64,000 bases of DNA. Origin: CALKJU01 sp035326425. GTDB lineage: Bacteria; Pseudomonadota; Alphaproteobacteria; Geminicoccales; Geminicoccaceae. How positions within the stretch are numbered: position 1 is the stretch's first letter; each line of letters starts with the position of its first letter. The position numbers and the translations under genes were made by a program. A model generated the notes under the pieces. It was not told the DNA's origin, made no database searches, and saw only the letters and a list, made by a program, of their open reading frames with translations. Shown piece by piece: positions 1 through 7,440 of this stretch. The DNA lies in assembly GCA_035326425.1 (NCBI GenBank), contig DAOLFG010000023.1, positions 1 to 64,000 on the forward strand. Reading direction: 5' to 3'.

Positions 1-4
1 GGTC

Positions 5-91
5 GCCCGCTTGGCGGAACAGGTAGACGCACGGGACTTAAAATCCCGAGGCCGCGAGGCCGTGCCGGTTCGAGTCCGGCAGCGGGCACCA
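5..91 (+). tRNA. tRNA-Leu (anticodon UAA)
   Basis: The sequence folds as a class II tRNA. The acceptor arm GCCCGCT (5-11) pairs with AGCGGGC (81-87), followed by discriminator A and an encoded CCA (89-91). The anticodon stem CGGGA/TCCCG encloses the loop CTTAAAA, so the anticodon is TAA (UAA), reading leucine codons UUA and UUG. A long variable arm (GGCCGCGAGGCC) fits leucine, and the T arm has GGTTCGAGTCC. No integrase or island boundary is visible beside it. Confidence 0.96.
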
Positions 92-176
92 CGATTTCGG
101 GAGGTTGGACCCGGGGAGAGAGGCGGATCGGGCTCCGTGCTCGATGCTTCCATGAGCGCGGTCGCCCGTCCGGGGC

Positions 177-1148
177 TCAGTCGGCGTAGACGCCGGCTTC
201 CTGGATGATCGGCTTCCATTTGACGATCTCGGCGGCGAGATGCCGGTCCATGGCGGCGGGGGTCGCCTGGTCGGGTGGCACCGGCACGGTGCCGAGATCG
301 GCGAAGCGGGCGGTGACCTTGGGATCCTGGACCGCCGCCTGCAGCGCCTGCGACAGCCTGTCGATGATCTCCCCAGGTGTGCCGGCGGGCGCGAACAGGC
401 CGTGCCAGACCGTCATCTCGAAGCCGGCGAGCCCGGATTCATCGAGGGTCGGCAGGTCGGGCAGGACCGCCAGCCGCTCCTTCGTGGTCACCGCATAGCC
501 TTTGATCTTGCCGGTCTTGATCTGGTTCACGGTGTTGGTGGTCTGGTCGCACATCACGTCGACCTGGCCGCCCAGCAGATCGGTCATCGCCGGGCCCGTG
601 CCCTTGTAGGCCACCGTGGTCATCGGGGTGTCCAGGGCGTCCATGAACAGCATGCCGCACAGGTGCGAGGCCGAGCCGATGCCGGCATGGGCGTAGGTGA
701 CATCCTCCGTGTTGGCGCGGATGTAGGCGATCAGCTCGGTGATGGAGGTCGGCTCGAAGTCGCCGCGCGCCACGATCGTCATTGGCACGTCGGTGATCCG
801 GCCGATGCCGTCGAAGCTGCCGTCGGGGTCGTAAGAAAGCTTGCGATAGAGTGTGGCGCTGGAAGCCTGGGCGACGTGGTTGAGCAGGAGCGTGTAGCCG
901 TCCGGCTCGGCCCGGGCGGCGCGGGCGGTGCCGACGGTGCTGCCGGCGCCGCCGGCGTTCTCGACCACGAGTTGCTGGCCGAGCGTGTGGGTCATCGATT
1001 CCGCGACCAGCCGCGCCACCGTGTCGGTGGGCCCACCGGCGGCGTGCGGCACCAGCACGGTGGTCGGACGGGTGGGGTAGTCGGTGGCGGCATCGGCCAC
1101 CCCGCCCGCGACCAGAAGCACCGCGAGCGCGGTGGTGATGCGTTGCAT
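177..1148 (-). CDS. Bug/TctC-family tripartite tricarboxylate transporter substrate-binding protein
   Basis: This is a 323-residue periplasmic solute receptor of the Bug/TctC family, which captures carboxylates and similar small organic solutes and presents them to a TctA/TctB membrane pair. Residues 1-20 form a Sec signal peptide ending VADA. The family segment AAGGPTDTVARLVAE follows, and YKGTGPAMTDLLGGQVD lies mid-protein. The ATG at 1148 is preceded by AGGGAG. It lies downstream of the tartrate/D-malate-type dehydrogenase on the same strand, suggesting a hydroxy-dicarboxylate ligand (inference). No membrane subunits are adjacent; it is a close paralogue of the receptor at 21149-22120, which does have tctB and tctA next to it. 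Confidence 0.93.
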   Translation of the reverse strand: MQRITTALAVLLVAGGVADAATDYPTRPTTVLVPHAAGGPTDTVARLVAESMTHTLGQQLVVENAGGAGSTVGTARAARAEPDGYTLLLNHVAQASSATLYRKLSYDPDGSFDGIGRITDVPMTIVARGDFEPTSITELIAYIRANTEDVTYAHAGIGSASHLCGMLFMDALDTPMTTVAYKGTGPAMTDLLGGQVDVMCDQTTNTVNQIKTGKIKGYAVTTKERLAVLPDLPTLDESGLAGFEMTVWHGLFAPAGTPGEIIDRLSQALQAAVQDPKVTARFADLGTVPVPPDQATPAAMDRHLAAEIVKWKPIIQEAGVYAD

Positions 1149-1221
1149 GGCGTCGTGCTCCCTGTATCCAGCTTGGGCGATCGGGCCCGACGGGGCCCGT
1201 GCGGGGGTATCTAAGGACGAG

Positions 1222-1244
1222 CGCCGCCGGATGACCCGGCGGCG
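1222..1244 (-). terminator. Hairpin after the dehydrogenase gene
   Basis: CGCCGCCGG (1222-1230) and CCGGCGGCG (1236-1244) form a perfect 9-bp GC stem with a 5-base loop, starting 4 bases past the stop of the minus-strand dehydrogenase gene. No U-run follows, so it may attenuate transcription into the receptor gene or protect the 3' end of the mRNA rather than fully terminate. Confidence 0.5.
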
Positions 1245-1248
1245 GGTG

Positions 1249-2325
1249 CTAGAGATTGTCGGCGCGCAGCGCCTCGAGGATGGCGTCGGTGACCTGCCGG
1301 GTGGTGGCGCGGCCGCCGAGGTCCGGGGTGTGCAGCGACGGGTCGGCGGTGACGCGCTCGACGGCGCGCATCAGGCGGGCGGCCGCCCGAGGCTCGCCCA
1401 GGTGCTCCAGCATCATCGCACCGGTCCAGAAGGTGGCGACCGGGTTGGCGATGCCCTTGCCGGTGATGTCGAAGGCCGAGCCGTGGATCGGCTCGAACAT
1501 CGACGGCGTGGTGCGCTCGGGATTGACGTTGGCGGTGGGGGCGATGCCGAGCGAGCCGGCAAGCGCCGCCGCGAGGTCGGACAGGATGTCGGCGTGCAGG
1601 TTGGTGGCGACGATGGTGTCGAGCGTCTCGGGTTTCAGCACCATGCGCATGGTCATGGCATCCACCAGCATCTTGTCCCAGGTAACGTCGGGGAAGTCTC
1701 TGGCCACCTCGGCCGCGATCTCGTCCCACATCACCATGCCGTGGCGCTGGGCGTTGGACTTGGTCACCACCGTCAGCAGCCTGCGCGGCCGCGACCTGGC
1801 CAGCTCGAAGGCATAGCGCATGATCCGCGTGACGCCGGCGCGGGTGAAGATCGTCACCTCGGTGGCGACCTCGTGCGGCAGGCCGCGATGCGAGCGGCCG
1901 CCCTGGCCGGCATACTCGCCCTCGGAATTCTCCCGGACGATGACCCAGTCGAGCTCCTTGTCGGCGACCTTGCGCAAGGGGCTGGTGATGCCCGGCAGGA
2001 TGCGGGTCGGCCGGACGTTGGCGTACTGGTCGAGCGGCTGGCAGATGGCGAGACGCAGGCCCCATAAGGTGATGTGGTCCGGCACGTCGGGGGCGCCCAC
2101 GGCACCGAAATAGATCGCGTCGAACGCGCGCAGCTGGTCGTGGCCACCCGGCGGCATCATCACGCCGTGGCGCTTGTAGTAGTCGGAGCCCCAGTCGAAA
2201 TGCCGGACGTCGAGCGCGAAGCCGCCGTCGCGCGCGGCGCAGGCTTCCAGCACCTCCAGGCCGGCGGAGATCACCTCCGGTCCGATGCCATCGCCCGGTA
2301 TCGCCGCGATCTTGTGGGTCCGCAT
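1249..2325 (-). CDS. Tartrate/D-malate dehydrogenase family (isopropylmalate dehydrogenase superfamily)
   Basis: This 358-residue NAD-dependent decarboxylating dehydrogenase belongs to the beta-decarboxylating family that includes LeuB, isocitrate dehydrogenase and tartrate dehydrogenase (TtuC/DmlA type). Family features are the N-terminal AAIPGDGIGPEVI, the VRENSEGEYAGQGG loop characteristic of the tartrate/D-malate branch, VVTKSNAQ, the metal-binding NLHADILSDLAAAL, and EPIHGSAFDITGKG near the C-terminus. The ATG at 2325 was chosen because the homologous N-terminus begins there and GGAAGGA lies about 8 bases upstream; the frame stays open further upstream but that part is not protein-like. 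It is divergent from a GntR/FCD regulator and upstream of a TctC receptor, so uptake and oxidation of one hydroxy acid is likely. Which substrate cannot be read from the sequence. Confidence 0.92.
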   Translation of the reverse strand: MRTHKIAAIPGDGIGPEVISAGLEVLEACAARDGGFALDVRHFDWGSDYYKRHGVMMPPGGHDQLRAFDAIYFGAVGAPDVPDHITLWGLRLAICQPLDQYANVRPTRILPGITSPLRKVADKELDWVIVRENSEGEYAGQGGRSHRGLPHEVATEVTIFTRAGVTRIMRYAFELARSRPRRLLTVVTKSNAQRHGMVMWDEIAAEVARDFPDVTWDKMLVDAMTMRMVLKPETLDTIVATNLHADILSDLAAALAGSLGIAPTANVNPERTTPSMFEPIHGSAFDITGKGIANPVATFWTGAMMLEHLGEPRAAARLMRAVERVTADPSLHTPDLGGRATTRQVTDAILEALRADNL

Positions 2326-2357
2326 CCGAGGATCCTTCCCTTTGATGTCCAACATAT

Positions 2358-2367
2358 TTGCGTGCCG
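2358..2367. promoter_or_regulatory. Possible third operator half-match
   Basis: TTGCGTGCCG matches the TTGCATGCCA core of the two stronger sites at 2380-2392 and 2444-2456 with two differences. It lies nearest the dehydrogenase start codon. Weak on its own and listed only because of the neighbouring pair. Confidence 0.3.
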
Positions 2368-2379
2368 AGTTACATTCTT

Positions 2380-2392
2380 ACTGGCATGCAAG
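2380..2392. promoter_or_regulatory. Operator-like site 1 of the dehydrogenase/GntR divergent region
   Basis: ACTGGCATGCAAG is the exact reverse complement of site 2 (2444-2456), 52 bases away edge to edge. Each arm contains the GCATGC palindrome. FCD-type GntR regulators bind short palindromes in their own divergent promoter, so this pair is the natural target for the adjacent regulator (inference). Confidence 0.6.
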
Positions 2393-2443
2393 ATGGCGTT
2401 CTTATGGACTCGGCCGCCGATCGTGTCAACGACAAAATGTGAC

Positions 2444-2456
2444 CTTGCATGCCAGT
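2444..2456. promoter_or_regulatory. Operator-like site 2 of the dehydrogenase/GntR divergent region
   Basis: CTTGCATGCCAGT is the perfect inverted partner of site 1 (2380-2392) and lies 50 bases before the regulator ATG, where binding could repress the regulator itself. Confidence 0.6.
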
Positions 2457-2506
2457 CGGAATGCCAGCATGTAGGATGCTGGGCCGGGGATCTGGAAGGA
2501 ATAGCG

Positions 2507-3217
2507 ATGGCCAAGGTGTTGGCGCTGCGGACGCAGGCGACGGATCCGACCGAGGCGACCTCGCTGGTCGACGAGGCCTATCGCGCGCTGAAGACGGCGA
2601 TCCGCGACAATGTCTTTCCGCCCGGCCACCAGGCCGCCGAACCGGAGATCGCCCGCCAGCTCGGCATGAGCCGCACGCCGGTCCACGAGGCGATCATCCG
2701 CCTGCAGGAGGAGGGGCTGGTCCAGGTGCTGCCGCGCCGCGGCGTGCTGATCTGCCCCGTCTCGGCCGACGACTTTCGCGAAATCTACGATCTGTTGATC
2801 GCGATCGAGGGCATGGCGGCGGCCCTGATCGCCGGCCTGCCGGCCAGCGGGGCCGCCGCGGCGGCCGGTGAGCTGGACGATCAGACAGCGGCGATGTCGC
2901 AGGCGCTGCAAAGCGGCAATCTGCTGGACTGGGCGCGTGCTGACGAGCGGTTCCATGAGCTGCTGACTGAGCGTTGCGGCAACCGCCGCCTCGCTCGTGT
3001 CGCGGCAACCGTGCGCGATCAGGCCCACCGGGCGCGGCTGTTCACGCTGCACCTCAGGCCGCTGCCGACGCCGTCGGCCGGCGAGCACCGCCGGATCACC
3101 GATGCCATCCGCGCCGGCGATGCACCAGGTGCGGAGGCGGCGGCGCGGGCCCATCGTGTGGGCGCCCGCAATTCGCTCCTGCCGCTGCTCATCCAGTACG
3201 GCATGCGCAATCTCTGA
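2507..3217 (+). CDS. GntR-family (FCD subfamily) transcriptional regulator
   Basis: This 236-residue regulator has an N-terminal winged helix-turn-helix (about residues 20-88, with EPEIARQLGMSRTPVHEAI as the recognition unit) and a C-terminal all-helical FCD ligand domain (about 95-225) rich in His and Asp, which in this family binds carboxylates, often through a metal. The ATG at 2507 was chosen over upstream in-frame codons because GGAAGGA (2494-2500) is well spaced and the protein-like sequence starts there. It is divergent from the tartrate/D-malate-type dehydrogenase, and inverted operator-like sites lie between them. The likely role is ligand-responsive control of that gene and of its own gene. 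Confidence 0.93.
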   Translation: MAKVLALRTQATDPTEATSLVDEAYRALKTAIRDNVFPPGHQAAEPEIARQLGMSRTPVHEAIIRLQEEGLVQVLPRRGVLICPVSADDFREIYDLLIAIEGMAAALIAGLPASGAAAAAGELDDQTAAMSQALQSGNLLDWARADERFHELLTERCGNRRLARVAATVRDQAHRARLFTLHLRPLPTPSAGEHRRITDAIRAGDAPGAEAAARAHRVGARNSLLPLLIQYGMRNL

Positions 3218-3337
3218 CGGCGGCTGCAGGGTCGGCGCGAGTCGAGGTGCGCCAGAATGTCACAGGCAAGGGCACGGCATGCCGAGGGAGTGCGCGGGGA
3301 ACGAGAACTTTCCACTCTGGATCTCGGGTTGGCGGAT

Positions 3338-3398
3338 TTGGCTAAAATTCGCGCCAATATTGACGCGTGTACGACGAAATTATTCGATATTTCAGTCG
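3338..3398. promoter_or_regulatory. AT-rich stretch with two inverted repeats upstream of a small coiled-coil gene
   Basis: The 294-base gap 3218-3511 is GC-rich except here. TTGGC (3338-3342) and GCCAA (3353-3357) form an inverted repeat with a 10-base spacer; CGACGAAAT (3372-3380) and ATTTCAGTCG (3389-3398) form an imperfect one. This is where promoter and operator for the gene at 3512 would be expected. No confident -35/-10 pair can be named. Confidence 0.35.
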
Positions 3399-3511
3399 CT
3401 TGACGATAAGGCGGGCCTTCTGGCCAATAGGCTTCCGGGACGAGCAGGGTCGCCGGGCGGCAGCACGCAAGGGCGCTGGGCCGGGACGGCCTCGGATCGA
3501 GGAAGGCACCG

Positions 3512-3931
3512 ATGAAAACTTGGGTACGTCAGGTTCGCGCGCTCACGGCGACCATGGTCGAGCTGCGCGCCGACCGGTCGCGGCTCGAGCGACGCTGCTG
3601 GGAGCTGCGCGGCGACATGCCCGAGGGCGGTGCCGCCTTCATGCGGCTCTCGGGGCTCTCCCATGCCGAGGTAGTGGCGATGGCGGTCGCCGCCGAGGCG
3701 CGTGTCGACTCGCCCGAGCTGCGGCAGGTCGAGGCCGAGCTGCGCCGGATCGACGAGACCTTGGCGGCCCTCGACCGGAGCGTGCGCGAGATCGTGGCCG
3801 CGGCCGAGAGCGACGAGCCGGCGGCATGGCCGAAGCGGCCGCGCAGCGAGCCGGCGGCCGCCAATGTCGTGCCCTTCCGCCCGCGCCTCCAGCCGATGCT
3901 GGTGCGCCAGGAGCTCATCGGCGTCGCCTGA
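3512..3931 (+). CDS. Hypothetical coiled-coil protein
   Basis: This predicted 139-residue soluble protein has no recognisable family. Residues 1-40 and about 65-100 are charged heptad-like helices (for example VEAELRRIDETLAALDRSV) separated by a Gly/Ala-rich turn; the tail contains NVVPFRPR, a motif common at the ends of small alphaproteobacterial proteins. GAGGAAGG lies about 7 bases before the ATG, and third codon positions are G/C-rich like neighbouring genes, which supports real coding. It stands alone between the GntR regulator and the TusA-like gene. It has no signal peptide or membrane segment. Confidence 0.65.
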   Translation: MKTWVRQVRALTATMVELRADRSRLERRCWELRGDMPEGGAAFMRLSGLSHAEVVAMAVAAEARVDSPELRQVEAELRRIDETLAALDRSVREIVAAAESDEPAAWPKRPRSEPAAANVVPFRPRLQPMLVRQELIGVA

Positions 3932-4081
3932 CAGCCGCGCGCGTCATCCGCGGCCCTCATCGAGGGTGACCTCGCCCTACAACGCTCGCCGGGCCGGCTG
4001 ACGGCTGGGGCCCTGCTGCTCCATGCTCGCGGCGACCGGGCTTGCCCGCTGCGCCTGTGCCATGCAGCCTGCATCCGGCCG

Positions 4082-4345
4082 GTGCCCCGCTGGAGCAGGA
4101 GCTTGGACGATCGCCGATTCGATGCCCTCGTGGACGCACGCGGGCTTTCGTGCCCGCTTCCGCTGGTCAAGACCCGCCAAGCGCTGATGGTGCTGGAGGG
4201 TGGCGCGGTCGTCTGCGTCCTCGCCACCGATCCGGCGGCACCCCGCGACTTCGAGGATTTCTCCGAGGCGACGGGCCATGTGCTGCTGGAAAGCCGGCAG
4301 GACGAGGGGGTTTTCGTGATCGTCGTGCAGAAGCGCCCGGGGTGA
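4082..4345 (+). CDS. TusA-family sulfurtransferase-like protein
   Basis: This 87-residue protein of the TusA/SirA family carries the hallmark CPxP segment: DARGLSCPLPLVKTRQAL, where the cysteine would carry a persulfide. TusA-like proteins relay sulfur in tRNA thiolation, molybdenum cofactor synthesis or sulfur oxidation. The second half (ATDPAAPRDFEDFSEATGH) matches the family fold. Translation could start at the ATG 4082 or the TTG 4103, which has GGAG 7 bases upstream and gives a more typical 80-residue length. No other sulfur-relay genes are adjacent, so its pathway is unknown. Confidence 0.85.
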   Translation: MPRWSRSLDDRRFDALVDARGLSCPLPLVKTRQALMVLEGGAVVCVLATDPAAPRDFEDFSEATGHVLLESRQDEGVFVIVVQKRPG

Positions 4346-4409
4346 TCGCGCGCATCGGTTGTCAACTATCGCGAGAGCCGTTGCAGGAATGCCGCAGCGC
4401 AATACAAGG

Positions 4410-4423
4410 TTGATACAGGTCAA
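4410..4423. promoter_or_regulatory. FNR/FixK-type operator
   Basis: TTGATACAGGTCAA matches the FNR/FixK/Anr consensus TTGAT-N4-ATCAA except for one G at the tenth position, a change seen in many FixK-type sites. It sits in a locally AT-rich intergenic stretch 196 bases upstream of the DUF1127 gene. I see no convincing -10 at the standard class I or class II distance, so the controlled start is uncertain. Confidence 0.55.
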
Positions 4424-4570
4424 GATATTGAAAAACTGAATTGATCCGCCGACTCTGAATTTGCATTGCTGCGATGCAGCATGACCGGTAGCGAGGCTTG
4501 CCCGGCATCGCCAATTGTGACCCGCCGGGCTCGCTGAAGGCCCGGGACATAGGGGGGTTCGGTTTCACCA

Positions 4571-4601
4571 GATCGGCGCCCGCGAAAGCCCCGCGCCGAT
4601 C
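4571..4601 (+). promoter_or_regulatory. Leader hairpin before the DUF1127 gene
   Basis: GATCGGCGC (4571-4579) pairs perfectly with GCGCCGATC (4593-4601) around a 13-base loop, ending just before the GGAGAGA ribosome site of the gene at 4620. In the mRNA this would place a stable stem against the ribosome-binding region. Confidence 0.45.
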
Positions 4602-4619
4602 GTTGCGGAGAGATCGGCC

Positions 4620-4955
4620 ATGAGCATCCTGAATCGCATCCACGACTTCGTCCTGTTCAAGCTCCGCGAGCACGCCACCCGCGACGCGCTGGAAGCCCTG
4701 AGCCCACGCCAGCTGGCGGATCTCGGTCTCGAGGAGACCGACCTTTCCCGTCTCGCCAGGCTCGCCGCCGAGCCTTCGTCGGCTGGCCGGACCATCGAGG
4801 AGCTGGCCAGCCTGGTGCGCGATACCGGCGGGGCCGGCACCGCGAGCGGGTTCCTCGGTCGGCTGGCCGGTGCGGCGAGCACCACCCGCGACGCGGTCGT
4901 CGAGGGACATCTCGCTGCCAGCGCCAGCTCGAAGCACAGCGCGGAGGCGGCGTGA
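4620..4955 (+). CDS. DUF1127-like small protein
   Basis: This is a 111-residue protein whose N-terminal 45 residues (LREHATRDALEALSPRQLADL followed by GLEETDLSRLA) resemble the DUF1127/YjiS domain, a short helix-turn-helix of alpha- and gammaproteobacteria that in some species affects RNA turnover and nutrient responses. The Ala/Ser-rich remainder has no recognisable domain. The ATG at 4620 follows GGAGAGA. It overlaps the next small gene, so the two are probably translated together. An FNR/FixK-type box and a leader hairpin lie upstream. Confidence 0.7.
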   Translation: MSILNRIHDFVLFKLREHATRDALEALSPRQLADLGLEETDLSRLARLAAEPSSAGRTIEELASLVRDTGGAGTASGFLGRLAGAASTTRDAVVEGHLAASASSKHSAEAA

Positions 4956-5149
4956 TGGCCGGCCGCCAGCCGCTCGGCCCGGAGGAGTGCCGCCGCATCG
5001 TCGCCCGTGCACAACGCCTGCGATCGGAGGCGATCGCCTCGCTGTTCCGGGCGGCCGGGCGCGGAATCGCCCGCCTGTTCGGCGGTACGGGGCGAGCGCT
5101 CCGGGGCACCGCCGACGGCTCGACGAAGCCGTCGGCGGCGCGTGCCTAG
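4955..5149 (+). CDS. Small basic protein paired with the DUF1127 gene
   Basis: This protein of about 64 residues is rich in Arg and Ala (ARAQRLRSEAIASLFRAAGR), resembling short helical proteins commonly encoded beside DUF1127 genes. The start is the ATG overlapping the upstream stop by one base (TGATG); a GTG three bases earlier is also possible. Its stop overlaps, tail to tail, the stop of the minus-strand 2-hydroxyacid dehydrogenase gene. No function is assigned. Confidence 0.6.
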   Translation: MAGRQPLGPEECRRIVARAQRLRSEAIASLFRAAGRGIARLFGGTGRALRGTADGSTKPSAARA

Positions 5150-6126
5150 GATCCGGCCCGGACGACGTTGCTCAACGGCTCGCCGCGCGCCAGATGGTCG
5201 AGGTTCTCGGCCATCTGGCCGCTGCGCCGCCGGAACAGCCCATCGGTCCAGCCCGAGACGTGCGGCGTCATCATGACGTTGCTGAGCTCGTGGAACGGCA
5301 GGCGCGACGGCCGCGGCGCGGGATCGTCGTCGCTCGGATAGCGCCACCAGACGTCGAGGATCGCCCCGCCGATCCGGCCGCTGGCCAGCGCATCGAACAG
5401 CGCCTGCTCGTCCACGACCGGCCCACGCGCGACGTTGACCAGGACGGCGTCGCCGCGCATCCGCGCCAGGCGCGACGCCCCGACGAGGCCGCGTGTCGAA
5501 TCGTCGAGACCGCAGGCCAGCACGACGAAGTCGGCTTCCGGCAAGAGCGCGTCGAGCCGTTCCAGCCCGTGGATGGCGTCCAGCTCCGGTCCCGGATCAC
5601 GCGGCGTGCGGTTGCAGCCGACGACCCGGCAGCCCCAGGCCCTGGCGCGCCGTCCGATCGCCCGGCCGATCCGGCCGGTGCCGACGATCAGCACCGTGCT
5701 CCCGCCGAGCTCGCGATGCGGAGCGCCGCCGCAGAACGAGCTGGCGGCCCAGCTGCCGGCGCGGAATGCCTGCTGCATCGCGAACAGGCCGTGCCGCCAG
5801 ACCGTCATGGAGGCCACGGCATACTCACCGATCGCGTCCTCGTGGCCGTAGGCGTTGCAGATCGGCACGCGCGCCGGCACAGCATCGAAGTCGATGCCGT
5901 CGTAGCCGGCGGCGGCCACCTGCAGCAGGCGCAGCAGCGGGGCCGCTGGCAGGCTCGCCGTGAACTTCGTGGCGATCACGGCCTCGGCCTCCGCCAGCAT
6001 CGCGGCCAGCTCGAACGTCGCCGTCTCGTCTGGCGCATCGAGGATTTCCCACTTGCTCGCCAGCGCCTCGCGGATGTGGGGTCCGTAGCGGCAGGGCAGG
6101 CTTCCCATCAGGACGGCACGGCGCAT
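5146..6126 (-). CDS. D-isomer-specific 2-hydroxyacid dehydrogenase family protein
   Basis: This 326-residue NAD(P)-dependent oxidoreductase interconverts 2-keto acids and D-2-hydroxy acids. The Rossmann motif GTGRIGRAIGRRARAWG lies mid-protein, LVNVARGPVVDEQAL contains the catalytic arginine, and MTPHVSG holds the catalytic histidine. The usual LDVFE glutamate segment is altered to LDVWWRYP, as in a divergent subgroup resembling phosphoglycerate dehydrogenase. The ATG at 6126 has GGAGG about 8 bases upstream; upstream in-frame sequence is not homologous. The gene follows the flavin oxidoreductase gene on the same strand with a 13-base gap, so the two are probably cotranscribed. The substrate is unknown. 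Confidence 0.88.
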   Translation of the reverse strand: MRRAVLMGSLPCRYGPHIREALASKWEILDAPDETATFELAAMLAEAEAVIATKFTASLPAAPLLRLLQVAAAGYDGIDFDAVPARVPICNAYGHEDAIGEYAVASMTVWRHGLFAMQQAFRAGSWAASSFCGGAPHRELGGSTVLIVGTGRIGRAIGRRARAWGCRVVGCNRTPRDPGPELDAIHGLERLDALLPEADFVVLACGLDDSTRGLVGASRLARMRGDAVLVNVARGPVVDEQALFDALASGRIGGAILDVWWRYPSDDDPAPRPSRLPFHELSNVMMTPHVSGWTDGLFRRRSGQMAENLDHLARGEPLSNVVRAGS

Positions 6127-6139
6127 TCTCGGCCTCCGG

Positions 6140-7249
6140 TCAGCGGCTCGGTCGATCCTCGTGCGCCGGGCGCCAGACACCCGGCTCGCAGCGGGCATAC
6201 ATCGGCGAATAGGCGGTCTCGGCGCCGAGCTCGCGAGCCGCATGCCATGCCCAGCGCGGATCGTCCATCACGCCGCGCGCCAGGGCCACGAGATCAGCCC
6301 TGCCGCCAGCCACGATCGCCTCGGCCTGGTGGGCGCCGGTGATCATCCCGACCGCCATGGTCGGGATGCCCGCCTCGCGGCGCACCTTCTCGGCGAAGCC
6401 CACCTGGTAGCCCGGACCCATGACGATCCGCTGCCGCGGATGGTTGCCGCCGGAGGAGACGTCGAGCGCATCACAGCCCAGGGCCTTCAGCTCACTGGCC
6501 AGCGCTATCGTGTCGTCGACATCCCAGCCGTCCGCCATCCAGTCGGTAGCCGAGACGCGCACCCAGATCGGCTTGTCGGCGGGCCAGACCTCGCGCACGG
6601 CGGCGAAGGTCTCGAGCGTGAAGCGCATGCGGTTGTCGCGGCTGCCGCCATACGCGTCGTCGCGAGTGTTGCTCAGCGGCGACAAGAACTCGTGGCCGAG
6701 ATAGCCGTGGGCCATGTGCAGCTCGATCATGTCGAACCCGATCCGCCGGGCGCGCTCGGCGGCCGAGACGAACTGCCGCTTCACCCGGGCGATGCCGTCG
6801 AGGTCGAGCGCCTGCGGCGTGTGCCAGCCGGGGGCGTAGGCGAGGGCCGACGGCCCCACGGTCTGCCAGGGATCCTCGTCGGCGTGCAGTGGTCCGCCAC
6901 CGGCCAGGGGTACCCGCGTCGACGCCTTCCGGCCGGCATGTGCCAGCTGGACGCCGAGCTTGGCGACACCGTAGCGGCGGCAGAACTCGACGACCCGCTG
7001 CAGCTGGATCTCGTTCTCGTCCGAATAGAGGCCGAGGCAGCTGTGGGTGATCCGGGCGTTGCGCGCCACATGCGTGGCCTCGGCGATGATCAGTCCCGCC
7101 GCACCCATGGCGAACTGGCCCAGATGCATCAGGTGCCAGTCTGTCGCCGAGCCGTCCTGTGCCGCGTACTGGCACATCGGCGACACGACGATGCGGTTCG
7201 GCAGCTCGAGCCCGCGCGAGGCGAACGGCGAGAAAAGCGCACTGGTCAA
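6140..7249 (-). CDS. NADH:flavin oxidoreductase, Old Yellow Enzyme family (YqjM-like)
   Basis: This 369-residue FMN-binding TIM-barrel ene-reductase reduces activated C=C bonds with NAD(P)H. The N-terminus NRIVVSPMCQYAA carries the cysteine that marks the YqjM/thermophilic-like branch, and ELHMAHGYLGHEFLSPLSN followed by TRDDAYGG is the family core; VGMITGAHQAEAIVAGGRAD is the phosphate-binding end. Translation appears to start at a TTG (7247-7249) because GGAGGGA is about 7 bases upstream and the alignable N-terminus begins there. It is divergent from the ABC transporter receptor gene at 7441. Confidence 0.93.
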   Translation of the reverse strand: MTSALFSPFASRGLELPNRIVVSPMCQYAAQDGSATDWHLMHLGQFAMGAAGLIIAEATHVARNARITHSCLGLYSDENEIQLQRVVEFCRRYGVAKLGVQLAHAGRKASTRVPLAGGGPLHADEDPWQTVGPSALAYAPGWHTPQALDLDGIARVKRQFVSAAERARRIGFDMIELHMAHGYLGHEFLSPLSNTRDDAYGGSRDNRMRFTLETFAAVREVWPADKPIWVRVSATDWMADGWDVDDTIALASELKALGCDALDVSSGGNHPRQRIVMGPGYQVGFAEKVRREAGIPTMAVGMITGAHQAEAIVAGGRADLVALARGVMDDPRWAWHAARELGAETAYSPMYARCEPGVWRPAHEDRPSR

Positions 7250-7440
7250 GAACGGTCCCTCCGGGCGATGACGCAGCTATAGCTGGCAACCGGGCCGGCC
7301 GTGCAGCCCCGGCGGCGCTGGTCACGCCTGCGGCGAGCGCGGACCTGGCTCGCCGACCGGGCCCAGGTGGCTGTGGACAGAGTGGCGCCGTGACGAAATA
7401 GTGCCGACGACGCTCGGATGCGAACGGAGAGGCCCAAGAA

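Noticed and set aside
5..91. tRNA-Leu as an island attachment site
   Set aside because: No integrase, direct repeat of the tRNA 3' end or change in composition was seen in the window.
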